DNA from: Spiroplasma sabaudiense Ar-1343
Lineage (GTDB): Bacteria > Bacillota_I > Bacilli_A > Mycoplasmatales > Mycoplasmataceae
Direction: 5' to 3'
NCBI RefSeq assembly: GCF_000565215.1
Contig: NZ_CP006934.1
Location: 186,001-250,000 of the forward strand
Length of the DNA stretch: 64,000 bases
Positions 1 through 11,048 of this stretch are shown piece by piece. A model generated the notes under the pieces. That model had not been told where the DNA came from. It was given only the letters and a program-made list of their open reading frames with translations, and ran no database searches. Each line of letters opens with the position of its first letter. Positions within the stretch are counted from its first letter, which is position 1. The translations under genes and the position numbers were made by a program.

Positions 1-451
1 ATACATACCTCACATCAGTTTTTGTATTTTTAATTGATATTTTATCATATTTAAAAACATATTTTTTTCCGCTTACTAAATATTTTTCATTTTTAAATTT
101 ATTATTGATATCAGCTCGATTTATTTCAAGACCTACATCATAAAAACAATCAGTTTCCAGTTCCAATGTTTTTTCCATTTCTTTAATAATAGTTTCTCGC
201 ATTAGAGAATTTAGAAAATCCATTGTTGGTAACTTACTTTTTATTTCTTCATCCCTTGGCTCATCAATAAAGATAAATTCTCCCTCATAGCTGAATGTTT
301 TATTTTCGGTAAAAAATTTTTCTACATTTTCTTCGTTGAATTCTAGTTTTTCTTCTGGTCTAGGATTAATTGGACCCCCACAGGATACCACACTAATTGT
401 TGAAGTAGTTAAAAGTGACAAAGAACCGATCATACTTAGTAATTTTTTCAT
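1..451 (-). CDS. Lipoprotein, array copy 1 (most divergent; 3' end outside window)
   Basis: The 150 visible residues begin with a lipoprotein signal: basic start MKKLLS, hydrophobic core, and lipobox VVSC near residue 23, so a lipid-anchored surface protein is expected. The rest is hydrophilic and acidic, with the family block EEKLEFNEENV followed by a YEGEFIFI motif, as in the other five copies. It is clearly less similar to them than they are to each other (for example SCGGPINPR against ACQE). The gene runs off the left edge still open, so total length is unknown; its neighbours encode 301-307 residues. A purine-rich ribosome site precedes the ATG. Function is not recognised. Confidence 0.85.
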   Translation of the reverse strand, partial: MKKLLSMIGSLSLLTTSTISVVSCGGPINPRPEEKLEFNEENVEKFFTENKTFSYEGEFIFIDEPRDEEIKSKLPTMDFLNSLMRETIIKEMEKTLELETDCFYDVGLEINRADINNKFKNEKYLVSGKKYVFKYDKISIKNTKTDVRYV

Positions 452-625
452 TTTTTTCTCCTTTAAATTTATTATATTTACATAATTTATAATATCATTT
501 TTATTTAATATATACTATTAATGAAAAATTTAAAATTAATATTTGTGATTTGTGGATAGGGTAGATTAATTTGGATAATATAGGCTTAGAAAAGGCGCTT
601 TATAAGATTCTATTCTGAAAAATAA

Positions 626-657
626 AAAATTTTCAATCTTCTATGATTGAAAATTTT
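626..657 (-). terminator. Terminator of lipoprotein copy 2
   Basis: Thirteen-pair perfect stem (626-638 with 645-657) and six-base loop. It reads into a T-rich run on the minus strand and overlaps the stop codon of the gene ending at 656. Confidence 0.8.
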
Positions 658-1579
658 AGTGTGAATGTCCTGATTTATTGACTAACTCTTTTTTTCAAAA
701 TCCCCAATTTCCTGAAAAATTAGCTTTTTGACCATTATTAATATTGGGAAATGTTGCAACCCCGCTAATATTTGCAAAAACTAATTTTTCACTTTTATTG
801 GGTAATAATTTGACATTTTCTATTTCAACTGTAAAACGGTATTTTTCAAAAATTGGAGTTCTGACATATCCCATTCAATTACTGTTCGAAAGCTCCTCAA
901 TACCAGATTTAATTTCTTTTTTAGAATCATCTAACGAACCATTTTCCAAAGTATCTGCAACTTCATGAAAGCTAGCATCATTAGCCTTTGCTCAGTTAAA
1001 TCTCTCACTGGGCTCTGAGTTTATTCCTCCAAGTCAATAACTAAACAAATTTTCAATCTCTTTTTCTTCGACCTTGTCGCTAATTATTTCATTTGTTTGC
1101 TTAAAATTAAATTTAAACTCATTAAAAACCATTTTTTCATCGGTGGTAGTATTTTCTATTAAAACTTCATCAAAAGTAAAAACGTAATTTTTATCATATT
1201 TTGGATACTTGTCAGGGCCTAATGATTTTTTTAAACTTGGTGTTCCTAATATTGATACAACTTGAATAAAATCATTAGTATTTAAATCAATATTTTTAGA
1301 CATTTCTTTAATTATCGTTTTTACGAATAGACATTCAATTATATTGGTTGTTGAACTAAATACATCAAAATCTTCATTATCCATTTCTCAAGGATCACTT
1401 ATAAAAATAAAATCACCTTCATAAGTGAATTCCTTATTTTCTTCAAAAAAATTTGTCACATTTTCTTTGTTAAACTCGAGTTTTTCCTCGGGTTTTACTC
1501 GTTCTTGACAAGCTACAACACTAATTGTTGAACTTGTTAATAAAGATATTGAACCAACTATACTTAATATTTTTTTCAT
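656..1579 (-). CDS. Lipoprotein, array copy 2 (altered C-terminus)
   Basis: 307 residues. Signal peptide with lipobox SVVAC (Cys at about 24), then the acidic EEKLEFN block, a YEGDFIFISDP motif, a middle domain ending in NLFSYW, and a C-terminal domain with the family signature GVATFPNINNGQKANFSGNW. Most copies end with a KKRV tail (SQ, SK or NQ). This copy instead ends KKELVNKSGHSH, because a run of T near 689-694 has seven bases where copies 3, 5 and 6 have eight. The reading frame therefore shifts just before the usual stop and uses a later TAA. The middle section (about 950-1340) is almost identical to the same part of copy 5, while the ends differ, which points to gene conversion. Likely a surface-anchored protein of unknown role. 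Confidence 0.9.
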
Positions 1580-1755
1580 TTTTCTCTCCTTTTATAAAAT
1601 ATTTATTTAATATAAAATAATGTTATCACTTTTATTTAATATATACTAAAATTGATAAACTTAAAATTAGTAATTGTGATTTATGGATAGGGCAGATTAA
1701 TTTGGATAATATAGGCTTAGGAAGGGCGCTTTATAAGATTCTATTCTGAAAAATA

Positions 1756-1789
1756 AAAAATTTTCAATCATTAATGATTGAAAATTTTT
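1756..1789 (-). terminator. Terminator of lipoprotein copy 3
   Basis: Fifteen-pair perfect stem (1756-1770 with 1775-1789) around a TTAA loop. Runs of A and T flank both sides, so it could work on either strand. Confidence 0.8.
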
Positions 1790-1806
1790 AATGTAAACAT
1801 TATGAT

Positions 1807-2715
1807 TTATTGGTTGACTCTTTTTTTTCAAAATCCTCAATTTCCTGAAAAATTAGCTTTTTGACCATTATTAATATTGGGAAATGTTGCAACCCCGCTA
1901 ATATTTGCAAAAACGAATTTAGTACTCTTGTTTGGTAATGATTTGACATCTTCTATTTCTACTGTAAATCGATATTCTTCAAAAACCGGAGTTCTAGAAT
2001 TTCCTTCTACTATTTTTCTGTTTGAAAGTTTCTCAATACCGGATTTAATTTCTTTTTTAGAATTCTCCATCGAACCATTTTCTAAAGTATCTGCAACTTC
2101 ATGGAAACTAGCATCATTACCCCTTGCTCAGTTAAATCTATCGTTAGGTTCTGTGTTTATTCCTCCAAGCCAAAAATTAAATAAATTTTTTATCTCTTCT
2201 CCCCCAACCTTATCACTAATTATTTCATTTGTTTGCCTAAAATTAAATTTAAAGTCATAAAAAACCATTCTTTCATTGGTGGCAGTATTTTCTATTAAAA
2301 CTTCATCAAAAATAAAAGTATAACTTTTATCATAGCTTGGGTACTTATCAGTGCCTAATGATTTTTTTAAATTTGGTGTTCCTAATGTTGAGTCAACTCA
2401 AATAAAATCCTTGGTTCCTAAATCAATAGTCTTAGACATTTCCCAGACTATTTTTTTTATAAATAGACATTCAATTATATCGTTAGTTGAATTAAATACA
2501 TTAAAATCTTCAGTACCCAACCCTTTTGGATCACTTATAAAAATAAAATCACCTTCGTAAGTGAATTCCTTATTTTCTTCAAAAAAATTACTCACATTTT
2601 CTTCGTTAAACTCTAGTTTTTCCTCTGGTTTTACTAGTTCTTGACAAGCCACAACACTAATTGTTGAAGCTATAAGCATAGATGTTGAACCCAGTATACT
2701 TAATATCTTTTTCAT
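1807..2715 (-). CDS. Lipoprotein, array copy 3
   Basis: 302 residues. Lipoprotein leader with SVVAC lipobox; mature protein hydrophilic, with the EEKLEFNEENV, YEGDFIFISDP and GVATFPNINNGQ blocks seen in all copies. Its middle section (about 2260-2440) closely matches copy 6, including the shared KSYTFIFDEVLIENTATNER stretch, whereas its KIVWEMSKTIDL stretch matches copy 5. The sequence is thus a patchwork of its neighbours. It carries C-terminal changes of its own (SLPNKSTKFVF in place of LLPNKSEKLVF). Ribosome site AAAGGAGAG lies a few bases before the ATG. Confidence 0.9.
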
Positions 2716-2890
2716 TTTTCTCTCCTTTTATAAAATATTTATTTAATATAAAATAATGTTATCACTTTTATTTAATATATACTATTAATGATAAATTCTA
2801 AATTATTATTTGTGACTCGTAAATAGGGTAGACAAATTTGGATAATATGGGTTTAAGAAAGGTGCTTTATCAGGTTTTATTCTAAAAAAA

Positions 2891-2916
2891 ATTTTCAATC
2901 AATTATGATTGAAAAT
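2891..2916 (-). terminator. Terminator of lipoprotein copy 4
   Basis: Eleven-pair stem (2891-2901 with 2906-2916), ATTA loop, followed on the minus strand by a run of T. Related in sequence to the terminators of the other copies. Confidence 0.75.
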
Positions 2917-2936
2917 CCCTAATATTAACATTTTTA

Positions 2937-3842
2937 TTACTGGCTAACTCTCTTTTTTACAAATCCCCAATTGCCTGAAAAATTAGCTTTTTGACCATTA
3001 TTAATATTGGGAAATGTTGCAACCCCGCTTATATTTGCAAAAACTAATTTTTCACTTTTATTGGGCAATAATTTGACATCTTCTATTTCTACAGTAAATC
3101 TGTATTTTTCAAAAACCGGAGTTTTAATCCCTCCCATTCTATAACCATTTGAAAGTTCTTCAATACCAGATTTAATTTTATTTTTAGAATCATCTAAAAA
3201 ACCATTTTCCAAAGTTTCCGCAATTCCACTAAAACTGCAATCATTAGCTAATGTCCAGTTAAATCTATCATCAGGTTCTGAGTTTATTCCCCCAAGTCAA
3301 TAACTAAACAAATTTTTAATCTCTTCTTCTCCAACCTTATCACTAATTATTTCATTCGTTTGCCTAAAATTAAATGTAAAGTCCTTGAAAATCATTTTTT
3401 CATTAGTGGTAGTATTTTCTATTAAAACTTCATCAAAAGCAAAAACATAACTTTTATCATAGTTTGGATACTTATCGTCACCTAAAGATTTTTTTAAATT
3501 TGATGTTCACAAATTTGATTGAATCAGAATAAAATCATCTTTTTCAGGATTAATAGTTTTAGACATTTCTTTAATAACGGTTCTTATAAATAAGTATTCA
3601 ATAATTTCAGCAGTTGAGACAATTACATCAAAATCTTCATTATCTACTTCTTCTGGATCACTTATAAAAATAAAATCCCCTTCATAAGTGAACTCCTTAT
3701 TTTCTTCAAAAAAATTATTCACATTTTCTTCGTTAAACTCGAGTTTTTCCTCGGGTTTTACTCGTTCTTGACAAGCCACAACACTAATTGTTGAAGCTAT
3801 AAGCAAAGATATTGAACCGAGTATACTTAATATTTTTTTCAT
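2937..3842 (-). CDS. Lipoprotein, array copy 4
   Basis: 301 residues. Leader MKKILSILGSISLLIAS with lipobox SVVAC. It carries the most divergent middle of copies 2-6: after DNEDFDVIVSTAEIIEYLF comes INPEKDDFILIQSNLW, where the others have a TIDL and LGTP stretch. The C-terminal half has its own variants too (EELSNGYRMGGIKTP; WGFVKKRVSQ, with Val in place of the usual Trp). The terminal signature GVATFPNINNGQKANFSGNW is intact. Expected to be lipid-anchored on the cell surface; function unknown. Confidence 0.9.
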
Positions 3843-4019
3843 TTCTCTCTCCTTTTATAAAATATTTATTTAATATAAAATAATGTTATCACTTTTATTT
3901 AATATATACTATTAATGAAAAATTTAGAATTATTATTTGTGACTCGTAAATAGGGTAGATTAATTTGGAGAATTTAGGTTTAAAAGGTTCTTTATTTTAT
4001 TTATTCTGAAAAATAAAAA

Positions 4020-4045
4020 ATTTTCAATCATAAATGATTGAAAAT
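4020..4045 (-). terminator. Terminator of lipoprotein copy 5
   Basis: Eleven-pair stem (4020-4030 with 4035-4045) around TAAA, followed on the minus strand by a long T-rich run. Confidence 0.75.
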
Positions 4046-4066
4046 ATTTAATGTAAACATTCTGCT

Positions 4067-4975
4067 TTATTGACTAACTCTTTTTTTTCAAAATCCCCAA
4101 TTTCCTGAAAAATTAGCTTTTTGACCATTATTAATATTGGGAAATGTCGCAACCCCGCTAATATTTGCAAAAAGCAATTTTTCACTTTTATTGGGTAATA
4201 ATTTAATATCTTCTATTTCTACAGTAAATCGATATTTTTCAAAAATTGGAGTTCTAGAAGTCTTACCCATTCTATCTCCATCGGAAAGCTCCTCAATACC
4301 AGATTTAATTTCTTTTTTAGAATCACCTAACGAACCATTTTCCAAAGTATCTGCAACTTCATGAAAGCTAGCATCATTAGCCTTTGCTCAGTTAAATCTC
4401 TCACTGGGCTCTGAGTTTATTCCTCCAAGTCAATAACTAAACAAATTTTCAATCTCTTTTTCTTCGACCTTGTCGCTAATTATTTCATTTGTTTGCTTAA
4501 AATTAAATTTAAAGTCATTAAAAACCATTTTTTCATCGGTGGCAGTATTTTCTATTAAAACTTCATCAAAAGTAAAAACGTAATTCTTATCATATTTTGG
4601 ATACTTGTCATTACCTAATGATTTTTTTAAACTTGGTGTTCCTAATATTGATACAACTTGAATAAAATCATTAGTATTTAAATCAATAGTCTTGGACATT
4701 TCCCAAACTATTTTTTTTACAAATAGACTCTCAATTATATCAGTAGTAGAATTAAACACATTAAAATCTGCGTTATCTATCCCCTCTGGATCGCTTATAA
4801 AAATAAAATCCCCTTCGTAAGTGAATTCCTTATTTTCTTCAAAAAAATTTGTCACATTTTCTTCGTTAAACTCGAGTTTTTCCTCTGGTTTTTCTGGTTC
4901 TTGACAAGCCACAACACTAATTGTTGAACTTGTTAATAAAGATATTGAACCAACTATACTTAACATTTTTTTCAT
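4067..4975 (-). CDS. Lipoprotein, array copy 5
   Basis: 302 residues. Leader with lipobox SVVAC and the family blocks in order. It is a clear mosaic: the segment after the leader (EGIDNADFNVFNSTTDIIES) matches copy 6, the KIVWEMSKTIDL stretch matches copy 3, and the long stretch from NTNDFIQVVSILGTPS to the end of NLFSYW matches copy 2 nearly base for base (about 4350-4680 against 950-1280). Tail KKRVSQ. The ribosome site reads AGAGGAG in place of the AAAGGAG seen in several other copies. Confidence 0.9.
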
Positions 4976-5155
4976 TTTTTTCTCCTCTTATAATATATTT
5001 ATTTAATATAAAATAATGTTATCACTTTTATTTAATATATACTAAAATTGATAAACTTAAAATTAGTAATTGTGATTTATGGATAGGGTAGATTAATTTG
5101 GATAATATAGGCTTAGAAAGGGCGCTTTATAAGATTCTATTCTGAAAAATAAAAA

Positions 5156-5181
5156 ATTTTCAATCATCAGTGATTGAAAAT
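5156..5181 (-). terminator. Terminator of lipoprotein copy 6
   Basis: Eleven-pair stem (5156-5166 with 5171-5181), TCAG loop, and a T-rich run on the minus strand. Confidence 0.75.
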
Positions 5182-5202
5182 CCTTAATATTAACATTATG
5201 AT

Positions 5203-6111
5203 TTATTTGCTAACTCTTTTTTTTCAAAATGCTCAATTTCCCGAAAAATTAGCTTTTTGACCATTATTAATATTGGGAAATGTTGCAACCCCGTTAATAT
5301 TTGCAAAAACCAATTTTTCACTTTTATTGGGTAACAATTTCACATCTTCTATTTCTACTGTAAATCGGTATTTTTCAAAAATTGGAGTTCCAGAATATCC
5401 TTCTATTATTTCTCTGTTTGAAAGTTTTTCTATACCAGATTTAATTTCTTTTTTAGAATCATCTAACGAACCATTTTCCAAAGTATCTGCAACTTCATGG
5501 AAACTCCCATTACCACCCTTTGCCCAGTTAAATCTATCATTAGGTTCTGAGTTTATTCCTCCAAGTCAATAATTAAATAAATTTTCAATTTCTTTTTCTT
5601 CGACCTTGTCACTAATTATTTCATTTGTTTGCCTAAAATTAAATTTAAAGTCATTAAAAACCATTCTTTCATTGGTGGCAGTATTTTCTATTAAAACTTC
5701 ATCAAAAATAAAAGTATAACTTTTATCATAGCTTGGGTACTTATCAGTGCCTAATGATTTTTTTAAATTTGGTGTTCCTAATATTGATTCAACTCAAATA
5801 AAATCCTGGGTTCCTAAATCAATAGTCTTTGACATTTCCCTAACTACTGTTTTTAAGAATAGAGATTCAATTATATCTGTAGTAGAATTAAACACATTAA
5901 AATCTGCATTATCTATTCCTTCTGGATCACTTATAAAAATAAAATCCCCTTCGTAATTGAATTCCTTATTTTCTTCAAAAAAATTACTCACGTTTTCTTT
6001 GTTAAACTCAAGTTTTTCCTCTGGTTTCACTGGTTCTTGACAAGACACAACACTAATTGTTGAACTTGTTAATAAAGATATTGAACCAAGTATACTTAAT
6101 ATTTTTTTCAT
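5203..6111 (-). CDS. Lipoprotein, array copy 6 (right border)
   Basis: 302 residues from the ATG at 6111. A GTG three codons upstream is in frame, but it falls inside the ribosome site AGAGGTG, so the ATG is preferred. Lipobox SVVSC, where copies 2-5 have SVVAC. Middle section shared with copy 3, N-terminal section with copy 5. C-terminal signature present with WAFWKKRVSK in place of WGFWKKRV. Only 88 bp separate its start from the divergent gene at 6200, so the two probably share a regulatory region. Confidence 0.9.
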
Positions 6112-6199
6112 TTTTTTCACCTCTTATAATATAGTTATTTAATATAAAATAATATTATCACTTTTATTTAATATATACTATTAATGAAAGGAAAAAAAT

Positions 6200-8965
6200 A
6201 TGAAAACAATTAATCGAGAAAAAATAAAAAATAAGAATAGTTTAAAACAAAAAATAATTACAATTAGTATGGCTTCCTTAATTTTATCAGGGAGTCTAAT
6301 GTTGATACCCCAAGGTAATCAATACTTTTATAATTTTGAAGGTCGTAGTTTTGCTAACCAGTCTCAAGTGCTAGATTATGCACAAACAAAAGGTATTAAG
6401 ACTTTGGAAAATGACACTCATTATTATTATAAATATAAAGGTAAAATCTACTCTCTAGAGGAAAAAAATCAAGTATTGCAAGACATGATAAGAGATGCCA
6501 AAATCAGCAAAGAATTTACTTATCGAAATGTTGGAAATTATGTTATATCGAATTCTGGGGAATTATCTGCTAGTGTTAAACAAACACCAAATGATAAACT
6601 TGTGGATGTTCATAAAGGTAAAAACGGTAACTCATATATTGATTTAGATGAAGCAATTGAAAGTTATTTTGATTATGACGAAGTTTTATTAACTGAAAAT
6701 TTAAATCAAGAATCAGGAGTCCCAATTGAATTTTATAACGAAAGTGAGCTAATTCAATATTTGGAAAATAATAAAAAAGCATCACTAGAACAAGGCGAAG
6801 AAAGTGATTGTTATTTGGTATCGGGAATTTGTCAAGATGAAGGAACTGTCAAAAAATGATTAAAAAGCACATCAACTTATAAATATCGTTATAAAGATTA
6901 TGAATGAAGTAATTTTGCACCAGCTGAAATTGACAAAATTGAACTTTTAGAACAAGATAAAGTTTATCAAGAAAATATTTTCCCGCATAGTGGTAACCTA
7001 AATGCTCATTGATTAACAATTGACAATGATGGTAAGGGGGCTTTTAGTGGGAGTCAATTTATTGAAACCAAGTTAGAAAGCCAAGCAGTTAATGAAAAAA
7101 TTCAACATGGCTGAACCACAAAACAAAGTGATACTATCAATATTTTTCTATCACCATTTGTGGGTTTTGGAACTTTAGTTAGTATGCAAAACAAAGTTAA
7201 TGATGGTAAAAAACCAAAAGAGGGCGAATGAACTTTCTTGGATAATATGTTTAATGGTAATGATGAAGAAATGCGTAATTTTTTTGAAATGGTAAGAGAT
7301 ACAGCATGAATTGAACTAGACGAATCTAAGAGTGAAGAACTTTACTATAAAAACATCGAGGACGACTTAACTAAAGTTGGACCAAACATGGATTCACAAA
7401 CTAAAACTTTGGTCTTTTTTAGAAGACTTGCAAATGCTAGTTTATTGAGAAATAATAGTGATAACGAAGCTGGAATGCTAAAGTTTGAAAATGAATGTAA
7501 AAAGACTATTCGAAAAATTGTAGACAACGGTAGTGAAAACATGAAAGAAATCTATGATGAACTTTTTAAAGAAAACAATCCAAGCATTTCAATTGATGAT
7601 GTTATCAATATGTTTTTAAATCCATCAGCTTTTCAATATAAAGATGATGCTGCGCAAGCAGGATTTTACAACCTAATGGTTAAAATTAATAAAACAATTG
7701 ATAGCATCATGGAACCAATGGAATCATTAAATAAAATGGTTGAAGATCATTATGATGAAAAAGGGAAACGCAAACAAGGTGATTTATCGCAAAAAGAACG
7801 CATGGAATTAATTGATGCTAATACTAAAATGATTGAAGCAACTTATTCAAAAGACCAAAAAATTATTGCAGACGATGGAAAATCTTATACTCGCGATGAG
7901 TTAATTAAAATAAACAAATCAGATGTTGGAAATGTTGATATTTCTGCTGACAGAAAAATTAATGTCTATGGGGGAATGCCCTCACCAATAAAATCAATCA
8001 CTAGTGGATTTAACACATTACAAGTGGCTTGAGAATTGGGAAATAAATTTTCACCCTTTAAAATGAAGACAATGTCACTTGATTTTGGAGCAGGTCAAGA
8101 ATTACTTTATACTTATATGGGATTTTCATTACCACTTCTTGGAGAGGTAAATAAAGTAAATCCAGGAGGATATGTTGGAAGTATTCCTTTATATAAGGGT
8201 ATTGGAAATCCAGATAAACCAGGTTATCGAGTTAAAGGAAGTTACTTTAGCGAAAAAGAAGACGCTGAATACTACATGAAATCGTTAATGATTCGTAACC
8301 CTGAGGAATATTCTGAAATTTCTAAATTTAATATTAGTATTATGGATAAAAACGAAGAAATGGTTATTGAAGATAATGGTTATGATACAACTGAAGAACA
8401 ATTGGATATTTTCATAGACAAAATTTTTCAAAAATACTATGCCAATTCTAAACAACGTTACTTCACTGATGGCTTTGGAAATAAATTTGATAATCAAATC
8501 GATGCCCTAGCAAGTATGAGAGAACGTATTAGTAAAAAACAATTTATTCGCAAGTACCAATGAAAAGATAAACACGGCATTAAACGTAATTATGACACTT
8601 TTGAAGAAATGAAAAAAATTCAAGATATTTACATTGAAAACACGTATATTGATAAAAAACGAGTTTTAGCAAGTGATTTATTTTCACAAATTGATTATGA
8701 CCGCCTTGAAGGACAAGCTGGTAGTCAAAACGAATTCTATTCATTAATGGATGGAACTAAAAAACGCTACTTTAGAACATATGATGATGCTTGTGCTTTT
8801 GTCATTAATAAAAATCAGTTTGAACTTCAAATTGAAGAAATTACAAATATTTATATCAAATATGATGATCAAACTTTTGATTCTGAGCAAAGTTTCTTAG
8901 TTTGAGTAAAAGCCAATACAACAGTAACTAACAAGAAAGGTGAGGTGCTAGATTATGCCATTTAG
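6200..8965 (+). CDS. Large exported repeat protein, first gene of a three-gene locus
   Basis: 921 residues, not recognised. A basic N-terminus and one hydrophobic segment (about residues 18-36) give a signal or anchor without a lipobox, so most of the protein should be outside the membrane. A degenerate repeat of about 20 residues, roughly Y-x-Y/F-x-x-G-x-x-F-x-(S/D)-x-x-(E/D)-A-x-x-Y, recurs near residues 43, 75, 136, 675, 750, 783, 847 and 884: three times early, then mainly in the last 250 residues. The central part (about 280-640) is mostly predicted helix and lacks the repeat. Ribosome site AAAGGA is close to the ATG. The end overlaps the next gene by 11 nt, suggesting translational coupling. 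Confidence 0.88.
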
Positions 8966-11048
8966 TATGATGAAAACATGATTATCAATTAATTTAGCCC
9001 TATCAACAAGTGCCTCATCGGCAGTCTTACTAACCGATCAACTAGTTGAAGAAGATCGTCAATATGAAGTTGAGTCAATGAAAAACTTGATTAAAACTAA
9101 ATCACAAGTAGTTTCAACCGAACAAATATTTAATTTCGATGGTCACAATTTTAATGGTCGCGAAGCGATGGATGATTATATTGTTGAAAATAGTTTAATT
9201 CAAGAATATTTAACATCTTCTAATTTAAGTAACATCATCAAAGATCATCAAAATAATATTTTAGATAAAGATAAAATTTATGGAACTGATTTTGATGATT
9301 TCCAATTAGTTTATCGCGATGCTTTTGGAAATGCTTTAACCTCAAGAAGCAAAGCTTTAAATTCTTATACAAATAAAGGATTAATTCGTCAAAAATATAG
9401 TTATGACTATCAAGGATGATATGATTCACCAACAGAGGCAAAAGATAATTTTGTTTATGCGGGAGGATTAGAAAAATCATTATACTATCAAGTTGACCAA
9501 AGATATTATAATTTGTTTAATCCCATTGACCAAGACGAACTTAGAAGTACTTTTTTAGATGGTTACAATTTTAAACCAAGTAACTTTACTAAAAAAGAAC
9601 GTTTGTATGGTGACAATCAAAAAATTGAAACTTCGGTTTATAATAACTTTCGTAGTACCTGAACTAGTGCTCAAAAAAAACCAGCGACACAAGGAATTGA
9701 TGATGACTTAAATTATCAAGATTATATTGATTATGATACTGATACCACAACAACTCTTTTTGCTCACAAAGATTTAGTGATGGCAGTTAACGGAAAAGAA
9801 CAACCCGAAAACCAGGTTCAATTTGAAAAGTTAGAAACCAAATACAACTCTCGCTTCTTTTTAGACCAAAAAAATTACACAAGAACTGTTAAAAAAGTTG
9901 CAAAAAAAACTAAAGAAAAATGACGCCAAGTAACATATACAACCTATTACTATGAAAAGGGAAATAACAAAGCAAATAAATTTGAAGTTTACTTAAATAA
10001 AAGTAAGTTAAATAAGAAAATCGATATTGATTTTGATTTTACAAAGCTCTCAGGTTCAGATACTCATAAATCTTGAATTAGACTTTATTCAAGAAAATTT
10101 GATTCTCTTACAGCGGAAGAAAGTTCTAACTACTTAATTGCGACAAATTCAAATTTAGATTATCGAATTAAAGATGCCAACGATATTTCAACTCAAGACG
10201 TTCAAAATATGTATGTTACTTGATTTCCATATTTTGTGAAAGACCAATTATTAAACTTTAACAAAATCCCTTATGGGGAATACAATCAATTTGGAGTTAA
10301 AAGAGATCAACTTTATGACATTAATGGTCGCAAAGGTTATGAATACTCTTATTCTGAGGGAATGGAATATTACCATAATACAATGAAACCAGAATTATAT
10401 AAAAACTATGTGGGAACTGATGTTCACGGAAATGCTTTGTATCGCATTAATAATAACTTTGATGCAACAGCTGAAGATTTAGAAAACTATATGTATTTAG
10501 CTGGAAAACAAGACATTCGTTTAATGTATACTTTTACTGGTGAAAAAAATTACTCATCAATTGATGGCCTGGCTTTAGCACCAACTCAAGCCGAAGCACA
10601 AGAAAAGTTATTTCAAATTGAAAGAAGTATTTTAAGTAAAAAATATTTTGCTTACGATGTTTATGGAAATTATGAAGTTTCAGGAAATAACGAAGATGAA
10701 GCAATTCGAAAACTTCAACAAAAAGTTGACCTGCAAGCAAAATACGTCCACAAAGATGAAATCAAAAGCTGAAACAATCGTCCCGTTAGTTTTGAAAATA
10801 TTATAAGTGATGGAGTTTATGTTACTTATCGCACAGTTATTCGTGATGAATTTGTTTATTTCTTAAACCATCATGATGCTTATAATGCTTTAACTGGGGA
10901 AATGAATGGTCAAACTGTTGTCACTAGTAAAACCGTTAATATTTACTTGTATACTGAAAAACAAGGAGATAGTTATGTGGAACATACTTACAGCAATGAC
11001 TATGAGTTAGATATGTTAGCAAACAAACTGTTAGGTTATGCACATTAA
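8955..11048 (+). CDS. Second exported repeat protein, overlaps both neighbours
   Basis: 697 residues, not recognised. The ATG lies inside the last codons of the previous gene, with GAGGTG upstream as ribosome site. One hydrophobic segment (about residues 8-26) acts as signal or anchor. The same loose repeat as in the preceding protein appears as NFDGHNFNGREAMDDYI (about 62), RDAFGNALTSRSKALNSY (about 118), YDYQGWYDSPTEAKDNF (about 142), and later GTDVHGNALY and YDVYGNYEVSGNNEDEAI (about 570). A lysine-rich, RTVKKVAKKTKEKW stretch lies mid-protein (about 313). Shared repeats and overlapping genes suggest that the two proteins work together, for example as a surface complex; that is inference. 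Confidence 0.87.

Larger units (their letters stand above)
1..6190 (-). repeat. Tandem array of lipoprotein genes, period about 1.13 kb
   Basis: Six related genes lie head to tail on the minus strand. Their start codons are at 451, 1579, 2715, 3842, 4975 and 6111, spaced 1127-1136 bp. Each unit holds, in transcription order, an AT-rich promoter region, a purine-rich ribosome site, the gene, and a hairpin terminator. Five intergenic gaps also share a block of about 65 bp (near 545-612, 1680-1746, 2818-2882, 3945-4008 and 5072-5138) lying between the terminator of the upstream gene and the promoter of the next. The sixth gene, at the right border, lacks this block: its upstream DNA ends after the promoter-like segment and runs straight into the divergent gene at 6200. 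The outermost left copy is the most divergent. The layout fits repeated duplication with later recombination. Confidence 0.9.

Noticed and set aside
1877-2260. Open frame of 127 codons on the plus strand across lipoprotein copy 3
   Set aside because: It is antisense to a well-supported family gene, recurs in the other copies with breaks, and has no ribosome site.
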